The notes beneath the pieces were generated by a model, which saw only the letters and a program-made list of their open reading frames with translations, ran no database searches and was not told where the DNA came from. A stretch of 64,000 nucleotides of DNA from a bacterium (GTDB taxonomy: Bacteria; SAR324; XYD2-FULL-50-16). The stretch lies in assembly GCA_024275165.1 (NCBI GenBank), contig JAJRZQ010000012.1:62001-126000 (forward strand), in the 5' to 3' direction. Each line of letters opens with the position of its first letter. Within the stretch, counting starts at the first letter, position 1. Below are positions 61,683 to 64,000 of the stretch, in pieces. A program made the position numbers and the translations under genes.

Positions 61683-63631
61683 GCCTTCTCCTGTTTTTTA
61701 AGTTGAGTGGGGCGGTAAGCGAGGGCGTAGAAGGTGCCGATGATATAAAAGGCTAAACTCGCCCAGACAAAGTTGACCATGGGGTTGATATAGACATTCA
61801 AGGTCGCGGAACCGTCATCGTTGTAGCTGGCTAGGCTGACATAAAAATCACTGATTAAGGTGCTGTAGATCGCCACTTCGGTCATGGGCTCGGGCCGAGT
61901 GGGGTAAAAGGCTTTAGCGGGGCGCAACTCCGCTTTGTAGACTCCCTTCTTTTTCAGTTCGAGGTCTACCGCGAGATGCCTCGCGTTTAAGACCTGGCGC
62001 TCGCTCGACCCTTTATAGGTGAGTTGGTAGTCTCGAATTTGCTTGGATTGATTAGGGTAGAGGGTAAAGGCGTCTTCGTAACCGAAGAAGTTTCCGCAAA
62101 AACCCAAAACCATCACCACCACCCCGAGGTGGATGATCAAACCGCCTCGTTTGCGCTTATCCTGCCATACTTTGACCCAAAAGCCCGTTGGTTTTGGGTT
62201 GTGGAGTCGTTGCGCCCGGATGGACTTGATGAGTTCGCTCAAAACGACCCAGCCGGCAAAAAAGGCCATGCCCGCCAAAAAGGAGAGTTGCCAATCCCAA
62301 GCAAGGGCGACCATGCTCCCCACGACGAGGGCTAAGGTGGTTAGGCTGGGGATCGCCAGGTTTTTTTGCAGCATCTTGTTGGTGGTGGTCTTCCAGCCCA
62401 AAACCTGCGTGATGCCCATCATGAAGATCAATAAAACCCCTAAGGGTAAGATGATGCTGTTAAAGAAGGGGGCCTGGATGGAAAGCTTTTTGTCAAACAA
62501 CCCTTCAGCCAAGAGGGGGAACACGGTGCCGTAAAGCACCGTAAAGGCCATGCCCAAAAAGAGAACATTGTTGAGCAAAAAGCTGCTTTCTTTGCTCATG
62601 ATGCTGGCTTTGCCCTCTGGGTCTTTAAAGTAGCCGGGGCGAAGGTAAAGCAGTAAGAAACTCAAGACCAAGATCAGGGCGATAAAGACCAAAAAGGCCG
62701 GGCCGATATTGGACTTGGAAAAGGCATGGACCGAATTCAGCACCCCTGAGCGGGTGATGAAGGTGCCCAAGATCGACAGGGTAAAGGTGGTGATCAGCAA
62801 CAGTACATTCCATAATTTTAGTCGATTGCGCTTTTCTTGCACGATTACAGAATGCAGGTAGGCCGTTCCGGTCAGCCAGGGCATTAAACTGGCGTTTTCG
62901 ACCGGGTCCCAGGCCCAATAGCCGCCCCAACCGAGTTCGACATAGGCCCAATGGCCGCCTAAAATCATCCCGAGGGTTAAAAAGAACCAACTTACCAAGG
63001 TCCAGCGGCGGGTGGCCAAAATCCATTCGTCACTCTGCCTGCCCGCCCATAACGAGCCCATGGCAAAGGCAAAGGGAATGTTGAACCCCACATACCCCAA
63101 ATAGAGCGAGGGGGGGTGAAACACCATTCCCGGATTTTGCAAAAGGGGGTTGAGCCCTCTCCCCTCGCCCGGGGCGGGGAGCATCTTGGCAAAGGGGCTC
63201 GACCAACCGATGAGCATAAAAAGCAAAAACAGGCTGGTCAAAGAGAGTACGGTAACCACAAAGGGCATGATTTCTTTGTGCTGCTTTTTGTAAAACAATA
63301 CCAAAGCGGCGGTAAACCCCGAGAGCAATAACTGCCATAACAACAAACTGCCCTCTAAACCACCCCAAACCGCGGTGAGCTTGTAAAAGATGGGGAGGTC
63401 GGTGCTGGAGTTGTTGGCGATGAACTTTACGGTAAAATCGCTGGTTAAAAAGCCGATGGAAAGGCTGAAGTAGCTTAGCAGCACCATGATAAAGGTGGCC
63501 AAGTGGGCGCGGTAGGCGGAATCAATGAGGTTGGCGGAATTTTTATAAATCCCGCTCAAGCCCGCAAAAATAGCGTAGCCGGTCAGCAAAAAGGCCGCCA
63601 GCATGGCGTAATAGCCGATGTCGATAATCAT
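61679..63631 (-). CDS. ccmF: heme lyase CcmF/NrfE family protein
   Basis: WGGLEGSLLLWQLLLS; GRGLNPLLQNPGMVFHPPSLYLGYVGF; ELGWGGYWAWDPVENASLMPWLTGTA. Confidence 0.95.
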   Translation of the reverse strand: MIIDIGYYAMLAAFLLTGYAIFAGLSGIYKNSANLIDSAYRAHLATFIMVLLSYFSLSIGFLTSDFTVKFIANNSSTDLPIFYKLTAVWGGLEGSLLLWQLLLSGFTAALVLFYKKQHKEIMPFVVTVLSLTSLFLLFMLIGWSSPFAKMLPAPGEGRGLNPLLQNPGMVFHPPSLYLGYVGFNIPFAFAMGSLWAGRQSDEWILATRRWTLVSWFFLTLGMILGGHWAYVELGWGGYWAWDPVENASLMPWLTGTAYLHSVIVQEKRNRLKLWNVLLLITTFTLSILGTFITRSGVLNSVHAFSKSNIGPAFLVFIALILVLSFLLLYLRPGYFKDPEGKASIMSKESSFLLNNVLFLGMAFTVLYGTVFPLLAEGLFDKKLSIQAPFFNSIILPLGVLLIFMMGITQVLGWKTTTNKMLQKNLAIPSLTTLALVVGSMVALAWDWQLSFLAGMAFFAGWVVLSELIKSIRAQRLHNPKPTGFWVKVWQDKRKRGGLIIHLGVVVMVLGFCGNFFGYEDAFTLYPNQSKQIRDYQLTYKGSSERQVLNARHLAVDLELKKKGVYKAELRPAKAFYPTRPEPMTEVAIYSTLISDFYVSLASYNDDGSATLNVYINPMVNFVWASLAFYIIGTFYALAYRPTQLKKQEKA

Positions 63632-63634
63632 GAG

Positions 63635-64000
63635 TTACTGGGCCATAGATTGATAATAACTGTTTTTGTTTTGCTGTTCCTTGGTTTTGTATTCTTCGGA
63701 ATGCTTGACCAAAAGCTTGCTGGCAACCACGAGACCGGGCTGGGTTAATTGACCTTCCACCACCACGCCTTGCCCTTCTTTGAACATGTCGGGTTTGGAG
63801 CCTGTATAGTTGATCTTTAAGAAATGTGGACTGTCTTCGCTGATGCGAAAGCTGAGTTGGGTTTCTTGGGGTTTCCAAGTCACCGAACCCGCTTCGATCA
63901 GGCCCATGATGCGAATTTTTTTGTTTAAAAACTTATCGGGCTGATTGATGATTTCTGAAGGGGTATGGTAATAGGTCATGTTGTCGGAACTAATGGAAGC
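63635..64000 (-). CDS. ccmE: cytochrome c maturation protein CcmE, partial (runs off right edge)
   Basis: ASISSDNMTYYHTPSEIINQPDKFLNKKIRIMGLIEAGSVTW; open through the window edge upstream of the listed ATG. Confidence 0.85.
   Translation of the reverse strand, partial: ASISSDNMTYYHTPSEIINQPDKFLNKKIRIMGLIEAGSVTWKPQETQLSFRISEDSPHFLKINYTGSKPDMFKEGQGVVVEGQLTQPGLVVASKLLVKHSEEYKTKEQQNKNSYYQSMAQ

Overview
A roughly 64 kb, gene-dense, ordinary-looking chromosomal window from a Gram-negative bacterium (LptB, L/F-transferase, cytochrome c maturation system I). There are no rRNA genes, convincing tRNA genes, CRISPR arrays, phage or IS elements. Most of it is housekeeping: korA (partial), smc, lptB, monomeric icd, asnS, the fatty-acid/phospholipid cluster (yceD-rpmF-plsX-fabD-fabG-acpP-fabF), scpA, gltBD, hemB, gcvT-H-PA-PB, nnr, frr, clpB-like, argC, dapF, aat, gshB-Kef, a MATE transporter and ccmEFGH. 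The best hidden item is a 75-codon SelW/Rdx-family selenoprotein gene (51740..51967, minus). It is absent from the ORF track because of an in-frame UGA in a CGM-UGA (CxxU) motif, and it is followed by a perfect 5-bp stem with a GGUCU loop like the E. coli fdhF SECIS. It overlaps (ATGA) a ClC-type channel/CBS gene that carries a 1-nt frameshift. Other points: a CIRCE (HrcA) operator upstream of the clpB-like gene; a second frameshift, in yggS, at an in-frame A_AAG_GGG site; an unlisted 30-aa membrane miniprotein; a tandem pair of HEFQH metalloprotease lipoproteins in a tightly packed operon with asnS; a LarC1-only gene with a TTG start; and a structured icd leader. Assignments come from reading motifs by eye; no database searches were run.
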